Assembly: GCA_029378245.1 (NCBI GenBank)
Contig: JARKIF010000084.1
Span: forward strand, 1 to 64,000
DNA from: Roridomyces roridus
Taxonomy: Eukaryota > Basidiomycota > Agaricomycetes > Agaricales > Mycenaceae
DNA length: 64,000 nucleotides
Direction of reading: 5' to 3'
The position numbers and the translations under genes were made by a program. The notes under the pieces are model-generated. The model saw nothing but the letters and a program-made list of their open reading frames with translations. It did no database searches and was not told the DNA's origin. Below, piece after piece: positions 55,289 to 64,000 of the stretch. How positions within the stretch are numbered: position 1 is the stretch's first letter; every line of letters begins with the position of its first letter.

Positions 55289-55648
55289 TTAGTAACGCAT
55301 GTTGCGCCAGTGGATAATAGCAACATCACCCCTTCCGAACGTGTCCGAGGGCTGAACAGGAGAAAAAGCTTCATCGAGCGGAGGGATGTCTTCATCATCA
55401 GAGTCCGAGTCGTTTGGCTCCGGGAGCAAAGGAGCTTCATCATCGGAGGCATTGACCTCGATGAGCGACGGAAGCTCATTGTCGTGCCCGTCTTGGCCGC
55501 TTTGAAGAGTGGGGGTGAGAGTGGGCATTTCGCTGGATGTTCTGCGCTGCGAGGCCGCATCTCGTGCCTGGGTGGCCTGTGCACATGGGTTACGCATCGC
55601 AAACGGAAGGGGAAAGGAGAAAGATGCGAGGGACCTTGGAATAACCAC
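55289..55648 (-). other. Acidic open frame, unknown
   Basis: A 119-residue frame with a Ser/Thr-rich first half and an acidic second half (EVNASDDEAPLLPEPNDSDSDDEDIPP), similar in composition to the N-terminal regions of KDZ and Plavaka transposases. May be part of the neighbouring relic. Confidence 0.35.
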
Positions 55649-55852
55649 GTTAGGACACTGTATATCAGCGCATCATTTCGCCATACCCTCGCGTTTGCCT
55701 TCAAGCTCCTCACCTCAGTCTGTATGTTCGCACCGAGTCAGTATTTGTGGTGCCAACCCGGGTTTTTTTTTCCACTTACATGATTCCTAGTTCCAGCGGC
55801 CTCCCGCGAGAGGTTTATTCCGCGGCCGTTGGGCCCCACAATCAGATGCGCC

Positions 55853-57101
55853 ATGACCTTCGACATTTTCGAGCAATTGGCCGACTCCAACCGTATCCAG
55901 CATCCCATGTACGACGATTCGTGGGGTCTCTTGCGTTCCATCCGCGATAGTCCCCCCGAGCTGGGCTACACGCAGTCCTGGCGTCACGGACAGCCAATGC
56001 GGTTGCTGGGAGCCGTACAACACCAGTCGATCCGTCCTTTCGAGGCAGGTCACTGCGCCTATGAGCCCGATCTTGATCCTCGGCCAGCGTGGACAGACAG
56101 GCAGCTCATGCTCGAAGATGTGGTCTTCCCGGAGCCTCGGGAGTATACACGCGCGGGGGTGCTTCAAGAATTCTTGTTCCAGGAGGTTCCTTGGGAGGCC
56201 AAGTGAGTGCTCTTCGCCAGTATTAACGCAGCTAAATGCCTTTTTGGCAGTTCGGCGATGCCCTTCATAGATCGTACCGGGCTCATCACGGTTGTTGGTG
56301 CAGGAATACCTCTGAGGGGGACGCGGATCGTGGCAGACGCGTTCACGGCCTGCCGTTACGCGGCGTTGGTGGGGCATGATCCTGGACCGCAAGGAGAGAT
56401 ATCGCTGCATTGTGGAATCAAGTACCTGGGCGATGCTACGGTGAGTCGATCCGCCACGTCACACACAAGACTCTCACCGACTTTGTATCAGGCACCTCTC
56501 AATATTGGGATTGCAGACATAGACGGGATCGAGAATACGATGGCATTGCTTCACGTGACCAAATCACAGGCTATTCACGACTTGCTCCGCTTCGCCGACG
56601 GTAAGTCCTCTCTCTCGTTCGCGTCCACGCTGCGGTTAACAGGGACATTCCCCAGAGACCTTCAAAAGCGTCTGCCCAAAAGGGTACGACCTGGCAACGA
56701 GCTACGCCGACAAACTTTTTACCAATCATCCGTCGCTCGTCCGAGTTTCTTCTGGACCTTGGACCAACCTCCACTTCGACCTCGGGCCTCAAACGATGTA
56801 TTCTCGCCCCGACTCCTCGCCACCCTTCGCGTGTCCCTGGTCGTTGATGTCTCTCACCGTGCTCGGCGACTATGACCCGGACGAGGGAGGGCAAATCATA
56901 CTTTGGGATTTTGGCTCGATGGTACGACTCCCGCCCGGTGCGAATTTCCTCATACCGCCGCTGTTGCGCTTCTCCCTGGCTGCCGTGCAGCCTGGTGAGA
57001 CTCGCTACTGCATCACGCAATACACGCGCGTTCCACGGGGATGGGCTCACTGGCCGCCCGCCACGCAAATCTTTTCCACCAAGGAGGAACTTGACGCGTA
57101 A
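55853..57101 (+). CDS. TET/JBP-like dioxygenase (older element), distal iron ligand apparently lost
   Basis: Four exons, 55853-56202, 56251-56440, 56492-56600, 56656-57101; 364 residues, exact phase. The end shows the TET/JBP double-stranded beta-helix: TNLHFDLGP (HxD), VLGDYDPDEGGQIILWDF, RLPP-GANFLIPP and TRYCITQY (Arg). Where the inner TET reads SAIVTHSN, this one reads LLRFSLAA, so the distal His ligand appears replaced. The N-terminus is shorter than in the 44723 gene and the true start may lie in upstream exons. The protein is intact as a frame but may be catalytically inactive or altered. It is the next plus-strand gene after the older KDZ transposase start, the same divergent arrangement as in the inner element but with relics between. 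Confidence 0.75.
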
Positions 57102-57288
57102 ATACCTAGTTGATCTCGAATACTTGCAATTACAATCCCTCTTCCCCCAATTTGACGACATTCATTCCACCGTCGGCACTGGTCGTGCCTGTAATCCTGT
57201 GATATCATATCTCTGGCTCGGCTAGCAAGAGCGGCGCCCTCAAGCTCGACCCACATGGTTCCTCCATCACGCACCGTCTTCCGTATCC

Positions 57289-57649
57289 ATGAAGGTCGAG
57301 GCCACCGAGGCGACGATTCCCTCTCCCACAAAGCAGGCCAAGATCGAGGCAGCGGAGTCGACGCTGCCTCCAAAGCGGGCCAAGATCCCTCTGTTCGCTG
57401 ACGACCCGTATGTACCAGGACCGTGGTGTGTGCTTTTGTTCTTCACATTGAATATGACACTGATCCTGGGGCAGGCACGACAGACGAGACGACCCGGACT
57501 ACGACGCGTACATGGCCACTATAATCAAGATGTGCGAAGAAGAAGAGGACCGGTCCATTCCAAGCACACGCTCCCCGCCCGATACGGACCCGGATTGGCT
57601 CTGGCTGCTCGAAATGACCCGGAGAAGGATGGAAGGTCCCAAATTGTGA
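57289..57649 (+). CDS. Small acidic protein, unknown
   Basis: Two exons, 57289-57425 and 57475-57649 (49-nt intron); 103 residues, exact phase. The N-terminus has two copies of a (P)TKQAKIEAAES / PPKRAKIPL-like unit. The second half is RRDDPDYDAYMATIIKMCEEEED, ending DPDWLWLLEMTRRRMEGPKL. No family recognised and no counterpart in the inner element. Confidence 0.55.
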
Positions 57650-58274
57650 GTGCGCCGTAGGAAGCAGGCTCGGCGTTCGACCCCGGAAACGGCTGTACCC
57701 GGGGAGGATAATGCGGGAACGGCTGTAAAGGAAGAGGATTAATGTGCTTTTTTAGTTAGTGGGAACAAGACTCGTTTCGCATTTTACGTCCATATTGTGC
57801 TGAGTTCGGCTAGCGCGCGGTGGGACCCGGCTCAAACTGCAAATCGGCACACGAGAAGCTTTGAACGTGTCTCGGATGAGAGGTGTGGAGGGCTCGGTCG
57901 GGCAGTCTGCAGCATCGCGAACTGACGACGGGTTTATCGCGAACTGATGCTCACCCGACCTTGGCAATGTAAAAGGTTGTATCATGGCTAGTCCTCTCAG
58001 AAAAATTCGGAAAAAAATAGAGACCGTTCTTTATGGTTTCATGAATGACTACCCTTTTTTTCCGAAATGAGGAGAGAAGATGAGAAAGTACAATCTTTGT
58101 GCGGCAGTCTGAGCATCGACTTTACTGATATTTGCTCTAGAACTTTGCACTCGACCACTATCTTCACTCCCGAACTCGCTCCATTTGCCTCAAATTCGAC
58201 TTATTCTGTACGCCACCTTGTCAGTACTCCGTCTCTGCCATCTTTTCGGCGTCTCATTTGCCCCAGCGTGGTCC
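57650..58274. other. Spacer, no gene recognised
   Basis: Only short frames. Includes a GGAACGGCTGTA duplication near 57686-57726. Confidence 0.5.
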
Positions 58275-58921
58275 ATGGGCAAGAAAACGGAAACAGGGGT
58301 CACCCGACCTGCAAGTACTCTGGTCTCTCGGCGTCGTGCTTCCGCCAAATATCGAGAGGCGTCAGTTCCAAACCACTTCTCAGAATGACATGGGTTGCTT
58401 ACACCCAATAGGAACATCGAGGAACTGAGGGAAAAGGCTCGCGAGCGGATGCAGCGGTGCGTCATGTTATCTGCCCTGAATCCGCTCACACTCACATATC
58501 CGATTCTCTCAAGGCTCAGGGACAAACGAAAGGACGACCTGGAAGATCTAGAGGAGCATCACGCGCGCGCGCGCGAATCCAGTAGGAAATACAGGCAGGC
58601 GTATGTCCTACCATCCTACCACCGATTAACTTCGTTCTCGTTCTGACCTTTGGCCCCCCATCTAGCCACTCCTCTGCTCTTGCACACCGCCAGCGAATAC
58701 GCCGCATGGAGTACGCTTTCATTTTCTATCGTACTCGCCTTTCCACTGATGGATCTCTCACACACAGTGCTTTCGAAAAGAAGCACGGACACGTCGCCTG
58801 GTCGGAGCGTTCTGCCAAGTTGGAGGAGCAGCGGCGGGTGGCCGCTGAGGAAGAGGAGTGGCACCTCTACGAGGCGGAGTTAAAGCTTCGGTGGAAGGAC
58901 AATGCAGCAGTGGCTGGCTGA
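58275..58921 (+). CDS. KYR-motif helical protein (older element)
   Basis: Five exons: 58275-58360, 58412-58456, 58514-58600, 58666-58710, 58768-58921; 138 residues, exact phase. Basic start MGKKTETGVTRP, then SAKYREANIEELREKARERMQ, SSRKYRQAHSSALAHRQRIRRM and KKHGHVAWSERSAKLEE, with an acidic/helical end. The two KYR-x-(A) segments and the following W-containing motif parallel the 47097 gene of the inner element. Likely a shared nucleic-acid-binding accessory; no known fold recognised. Confidence 0.7.
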
Positions 58922-59054
58922 TTCTTCGGTCTCCCTCACGTCCAAATGAGTAAGTAATTAATTAGTATCCACTGAATAGACATTCGTCCTTCACAACGCA
59001 AGCATGGAACGACCGGATTTTATTGTATACAATGAAACAAGAACAGAATACACG

Positions 59055-60250
59055 TTATCGAGAAACGACCTCCCCACGTTGTTGCGCCGCCGCAAACTTG
59101 GCTTGTGCCTCGGCAAAGGTGTCTAGGTGCTCGAAGAAGTTACGGTCGACGCCCAGCACGTTCAGAGCACACTCAAGACTGCGAAACATGAGATGCGAGA
59201 TAAACGCGTGGAACGGAGCACATACTAATTGGGAAAAATTCCCGGGTGGATGCCATTGTACACGACATACCACGGGTCTCGAGCCTCACGAGGTGAGAGG
59301 GTTGCGGGCGGCGTGGCAGTAGCGCTGGTAGCCATGGGGAGAGGCAAGGCCTCACGGGGCACGGGCCTTACCGCAGTCGGGTCGTCGTGGGTGGAGACCC
59401 AGCCATGCGCTTGTGCGTACTGAAACGTAGCAGCAGCGACAGACGACGAATGGTACCCTTGGTAGAGGGCGAATCGAAAGTGGACGATGACCTGAGATAC
59501 CTCCGCCCTAGCAAGTGATAAATGTACAGCCAAGGCAGAGACAAAAGACGCACCATGTGTACATTAGGCCGACGTGACGACCTCGAAAGACGACATACAC
59601 GGAGGGCTTGCTGCGCCGCCGGTTGCGCGGATGGAGAGCACGCGCAGAACCTCCATTGCCTGCCTGCGCGGCGGAAGCGGCTTGTGACCTGGGGAGAATT
59701 AAGTGTGATGAGCAAGTGAGCGCGTCTGGCTTTACCAGTCCGGGGTCCGACGAAGTGGACTTTCAGCATCTGCGGTGTACTCGTAGAGGGTGCGGTTTCT
59801 GTAGGCCGGTGGTGTGCGTGTGTCGGTATCGGTGATGGCGATACCAATGGCAGAGTAGGGTGGCGGGGTGCTGGGGGCGGGGAAAGCTGAGGATGCGTGC
59901 CGTTGGGGAGTGGAGGGCGGGGATGGTATTGGCGCTGCGGTGGGACGAGGACGAGAGTTCACCACTGCAATGAGCGGTGCAGTGGCCACTGATACAGATT
60001 TCTTATCGGAGATAATCGCCAGAGTGGATTGACTGGCCTGTGGCTTGCCGCTGGTCCTCACGGTCGAAGAGGACGAGGGCGGCGAGGAGGTCATCGATTT
60101 CATCGGCGGGGTCGACAAGAACGCGAGGCATGGTATGAGGAAGAAACAAAGAGAAAGAAAGAAACAAAGAGAGAATCGCGTGGATTCAGGCACCGGGCTT
60201 GTCATATGATTGGAGGCCGTTCGGTCGGGACCAGTGGGAGGGGAAAACAT
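59055..60250 (-). CDS. Tandem viroplasmin/RNase H1 N-terminal-like domain protein (older element)
   Basis: Four exons, 60250-59736, 59688-59554, 59507-59226, 59178-59055; 351 residues, exact phase. The first 170 residues are Pro/Ser/Thr-rich. Splicing creates two copies of the domain: SVYVVFRGRHVGLMYTW with FQYAQAHGW further on, and WYVVYNGIHPGIFPNY followed by FFEHLDTFAEAQAKFAAAQ. The Y-V-V-x-x-G-x-x-x-G-(L/I) core is the hallmark. Both domains are split by introns at the same place (just after the GL/GI strand), consistent with internal duplication. The domain binds RNA-DNA hybrids in RNase H1; no RNase H catalytic domain follows here. A start at an internal Met (60202 or 60104) is possible. 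Confidence 0.72.
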
Positions 60251-60768
60251 TTAAGCGCTAAGTACGATTCTGCGAGTTATACAATTTAAGTACACAGCTG
60301 CGAAGTAAAGAACAATAGTAGTCAGATGTGGGGGCTGCAACGAGGAGAAATCAATGTACTCGGCCACAAGCTCGTTGAGGTACGGAATATCCGACTCCAG
60401 CACGTCGACAATGGGCATATCACGGCTGGTGATGGATTGTGCAAGCACATGAGTATGCTTCACGATAAACACCGAGCCAAGACAAGTCTTGTGCTTGATG
60501 GCGGGGCCGAGCAGCGATGCCACGGCCTTGTTGCGATAAAGAGCCGGAGTGTCGGGATCGACGGCGTGCGGGCATGCCTTGAAAAGAGTAAAGCCAACGC
60601 CGGGCAGTTCGGGGTGGTGAAAAAAGGGCTTCCGGCAGCGGTGGCACTGAGCGGGATCGGGGTCGAAAAGACCCTGAAGCGAAAGAAGCTCACCTCATAA
60701 TGTGTACATATCCAGATATGTACTGGCCAGGTCCAAGGTACATATTGCAATATCTTTGGGCCTCCCAT
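60251..60768 (-). CDS. Cys-containing protein of unknown function, KDZ/TET neighbourhood
   Basis: Model: exon 60768-60742 (9 codons), intron 60674-60741 (68 nt), exon 60673-60251; 149 residues. The second exon is well supported: DPAQCHRCRKPFFHHPEL (a C-x2-C motif), LFKACPHAVDPDTPALYRNKAVASLLGPAIKHKTCLGSVFIVKHTHVLAQS, then DIPYLNELVAEYIDF. The first exon rests only on splice signals and phase. This kind of sequence seems familiar from agaricomycete transposon-rich loci but I cannot name a function. Its stop abuts the start of the 59055 gene on the same strand (1 nt apart). Confidence 0.5.
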
Positions 60769-61420
60769 ATATTCATTTAAATGGCTTTTTTCATTAACCG
60801 GGGGTCAATAGCGGCATCCCGGCACCCACGATGCCATTGTTTGACCACACGGCAAGCTCAACTAAAGCGGCACTCTCGGCATTCAAGCACGGAAAATGAT
60901 GCAAAAAATGTGCATTAAATAAATACTACTAGAAATTGGCGCCCGCAGGTGCTTACACAAAATCACCGCGGAAATACAGATTAGGGCCGCCAGCGCCTAA
61001 TCAAAAAAAAAAAGGGCGACACAGCGAGCGCTGGCCAAAAGCGGTTGCGTTGATGCCTGCTCGCGCTCTCGCACACGATCCCCGCCCTCGTCGTACGCGC
61101 ACAATATGCATTAGCGCCGCCAGTGCTTATTGAAAATAAGCAAAGCGGGCGGCGCTCACCAAAAGCGGGTCCGCTAATCTCGGCCTCTCCGCTCACGCGC
61201 GCACTGCCCTCATCCTCCTGCCGTCATTGCAGTGATTGCACACGCTCCCCGCCGTCATCGAGCACACCCGTGCATCTCCTCCACCGCACGCTACCTCCGA
61301 CGTCCGTGCACTTCCCACTGCTCTCGCCTGTTTCCGTCTCCTTTCTGTCAACACACGATCCCCGCCGTCACACGCTCTCCGCCGCCATGCCGCCCGTCGA
61401 ATCTGTCCTATGCGGGACGA
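60769..61420. repeat. Repeat-rich segment, possible end of the older element
   Basis: Two diverged copies of a unit of about 130 bp (ATTAG(G/C)GCCGCCAG(C/T)GC...GCGCT(G/C)ACCAAAAGCGG, near 60981 and 61111). Several CACACG(A/C)TCCCCGCCGTCA words follow near 61075-61385. No gene recognised. Confidence 0.45.
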
Positions 61421-64000
61421 CGGGGCCGGCACGGATCGTTCGCGCTGCGAGCACCGGGATGTGAGGGAGGGGGAGGGTCCGCGTGTATCAAACGGGGGAA
61501 TGTCGAGTACGGACGGAGGCGTCTACGAGGCGGGGCTGAGAATCAGCGTGTCAAAAATGCCGTCCGATTCGCGGAGACTGCTGAGATGGGGTGCCGAGCG
61601 CGGGAGGTCGAATGCAATTCCACAGGGAGGAAATACAGGGTATCTAGAATGTTGGGTGAGTATCAGGGTGTCAGAGAGAAAGAGAGCGTTACTTACAGGA
61701 ATTATGCACATGGTGCTTTCTTGGAGAGGGAAGAAGACGGCGTGTGTGTACGCCGAGACAGTGAAGAAACCCATCGGGGGAGGAGAGAGGGTTTCTGGGG
61801 TGGGGCAAAGGAGGGAGCGGACTCGAGGACACCTCAAAGGCCTGATGGGCCCAATGCACATGCGATGGTAAGGCCAGCGACGGGACCGGGAGGTGCCTCT
61901 GCCAGGGAGAAGGAATGGCGTATTGGCGTCGTCAAACGGGGGCTGCCAGCAAACGGCGTGATTCTTGTTACTGGCTGGGTTAGAGCTTGTCGTTGTCGAC
62001 GGCGGGGGAAGGATAAAGTACGTCCGGGAGCACGGGTAGTGGGAGGACGAGAAGGGATGAGGAGGCAGCGCAGATGGGCCAGCGAGTCTCGTCGTCACTG
62101 CGGTGACTTCATCGAGGTGGGGTGATACGATGTGCCATCGTCAATGTCACCGACAGCCGGGGTTTCGGTGCTCCAGCGCGAGCTAACAGGCCCCAGTCGG
62201 GTGTGGCTTTGAGCAGAGATGCAGAGAACCTAGCTACGGTCAGTCTTGAATCGGCTGTGGAGTAGGACGACACACTCGATTGCCACGTCACCATGCGGTT
62301 TTTCATCCCATCATCGCGCCAGGCGTCAGGCGTACAGGTGCAGGAGACGTTGTCGACGAGGTGAGGCCGATGTTAGTCGTCGACCAGGTGGAAGGATTGA
62401 GAAGGACGACGGTGCTGGCAGAGGCGTTTGCGGTCACATGATTCAATCAACACGATCATGGCTCCGCAGACGCCAGTGTTTCTATCCATTCTACTGACAT
62501 TTATGCCCAAAGCGCACATGAGCAAGTGCCTTACATCCTTCGACACGCCGACTCCAAACTTCTGCTTAATCCGAGCTTTTCTTAGATGGATTGAAGGATC
62601 TTAGACGGCAGTAACTTGAAGTTGAATCTAGATTTCCTGAGCTTTCTGGACTCTATTCCAGTATTCAAATCTCTGCTATGAGAAGTTCAAGCCGAGTAGG
62701 ACGTAGTTGGGGACTTGATCTGTGCTCTAGCTGGCAAAAGATGCTGCGTGAGTAACCAGGCTTTGGGGAGTCGAAATCTCAGCCTCTGTGAGCGCCATGA
62801 GTGGACAACTGGTACCTAACGTATTGGGTGAGTCACAAGAGTCTTGGAGAATTTTTCTGGCTTCCTGGAATCGTCAGAGGAAAGGCAAGTGAATATAATT
62901 TGAAAATGAAAGATTGCGCCGTGGACAGCGTTCCTGGATCATAGGACCTCCGGTATTTCGCGGAATGGGTTGCCCCATGCTCCATTTACTCGAATGGGAT
63001 TGAATCTCGGCTGAGAAGAAAGATCGAACATCGATTTAGCGGAAAGAGATTTGACATGACGGAATCACCACTAGCTATCTCATCAAATGATTTTTCCCCT
63101 GTGAGCTGTGGACACAGTTCGGTCAATCTGAGCATGTATCTGGGGTACTATACGGTATAGGTACTCGATGGATTAATTTCACATTTTTACGAGGTGAGGA
63201 AGTAACCGAACTCAACATCGAGCTCTCATTGAAAAACCTGAACTGGCAATCACTTGTCAGTCACACCCCACTCTCATTGCACTTTCGACCCATTCCACCA
63301 TGCACACTGGCTCCCTCTTCCTAAATCCTTTTCAAATGGTCAATGAATGTTCTAATGCGACCCCGGAAAAATCCTAGATCTCCAGAAGTGTCTCCAAAGT
63401 GTACCATGAAGGTAGAAGTGTCGGTGCTGGTGTGATTCTCACACATCAAATTTTATTTCGACTCGTTAACCACTGTACACTCTATCTGCTACCCTACCCC
63501 TTTTTCAAACCACTTTAGAATGATCTTAAGATGCTCCAGATAGATCCCTGGGTCCCGAAACAATCTCAGTATCGCAAACGAGTCTCCATGTGCGGATCTC
63601 CGGGATTCTCGGACAATGGTGTCTCCTTGCAGATTTGCGTTTTCGCCTCTCACAAATGCCTCAACGGACTAGAATGAATGATGATACGATTCAGGCATAA
63701 TCTGCATGTATGAAACCAGCCGTGCACTGACTATACAACCACGCTGCAATTGACACGACGGCGTGCACACATACCTCGGAATCACACATCCAGCTCCCCT
63801 ACCAAGGTATCCGGCATCCTATTGGCAGAAACAGTCGTACTAGACACTTGAAGAGGACATCACACACATACGACGAGCGCAAATGGGAGCTGCGGGACAC
63901 AAGTGAATGGGTTCAGCGTCAAACACCACGCTACTCATCCGCTCGATTGTCAATCCACCTTCCTCGCATCAAAAACCTCATAGCAAAGTGACGGCGGTTG
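61421..64000. other. No gene recognised
   Basis: 61421-62125 is GA-rich with long but unsupported overlapping frames on both strands. 62500-64000 is ordinary AT-moderate sequence with frequent stops. No splice-supported coding model, RNA gene or repeat of note found. Confidence 0.5.

Larger units (their letters stand above)
38167..60768. mobile_element. Older KDZ/TET transposon (approximate extent), split by the 12-kb element
   Basis: Includes the broken CxC2-type KDZ transposase (38167-40807 and 52875-54048), a TET/JBP gene (55853-57101) and accessory genes to about 60768. The gene set parallels that of the inner element. Terminal repeats were not found, so both edges are guesses, and the gene at 36970 may also belong. 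Confidence 0.4.

Noticed and set aside
61232..62125. 297-residue plus-strand open frame
   Set aside because: GA-rich and Arg/Gly-biased, overlapped by equally long frames on both strands; no domain or splice support.

Overview
The window is nuclear DNA of a filamentous fungus, almost certainly an agaricomycete basidiomycete (Mycena-like Agaricales is an inference). Genes have many introns of 45-70 nt with GT(A/G)(C/A)GT donors, F-box and BTB families are expanded, and there is an orsellinic-type non-reducing polyketide synthase. KDZ transposases sit with TET/JBP dioxygenases, and Plavaka and Copia elements are present.

Layout. 0.9-8.6 kb: a secreted protein built of 8-residue repeats, a BTB-domain protein, an F-box gene and two decayed F-box relatives, then a 5'-truncated non-LTR reverse transcriptase ending next to an intron-containing tRNA-Ile(AAU). 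9.2-14.9 kb: a conserved core with a kinesin-14, the ribosome-biogenesis factor Bud20/ZNF593, another F-box protein and a second tRNA-Ile(AAU). 15-18.6 kb: gene-poor, with non-autonomous DNA elements and tandem repeats. 18.7-25.3 kb: the polyketide synthase (SAT-KS-AT-PT-ACP-ACP-TE). Its SAT region is broken by frameshifts while everything from KS onward is open. 25.3-28.9 kb: inverted-repeat elements. 28.9-33.5 kb: a very young Copia element (identical 275-bp LTRs, 5-bp target duplication GTAAA) that landed in the last codons of a Plavaka transposase (33.5-36.7 kb). 37-60.8 kb: a nested KDZ/TET island.

The island is the most remarkable part. An older KDZ transposase gene of CxC2 type (minus strand, start at 54048, stop at 38167) is split in exon 4 by a complete 12,067-bp element at 40808-52874. 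That element has 204-bp near-identical terminal inverted repeats and a perfect 8-bp target duplication (CGCCAGTC). It carries its own CxC1-type KDZ transposase, a divergently transcribed TET/JBP 2-oxoglutarate dioxygenase, and three accessory genes: a small KYR-motif helical protein, a viroplasmin/RNase H1-N-like protein and a 769-residue protein of unknown function. The older element has a parallel set to its right: TET/JBP, a KYR-type helical protein, a tandem viroplasmin-domain protein and a Cys-containing protein. Two related transposons thus appear to carry the same kind of cassette: transposase, DNA-modifying oxygenase and nucleic-acid-binding accessories.

Gene models come from splice signals, reading-frame continuity and remembered family motifs. 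No database search was possible. Most spliced models sum to an exact multiple of three; exceptions are stated.
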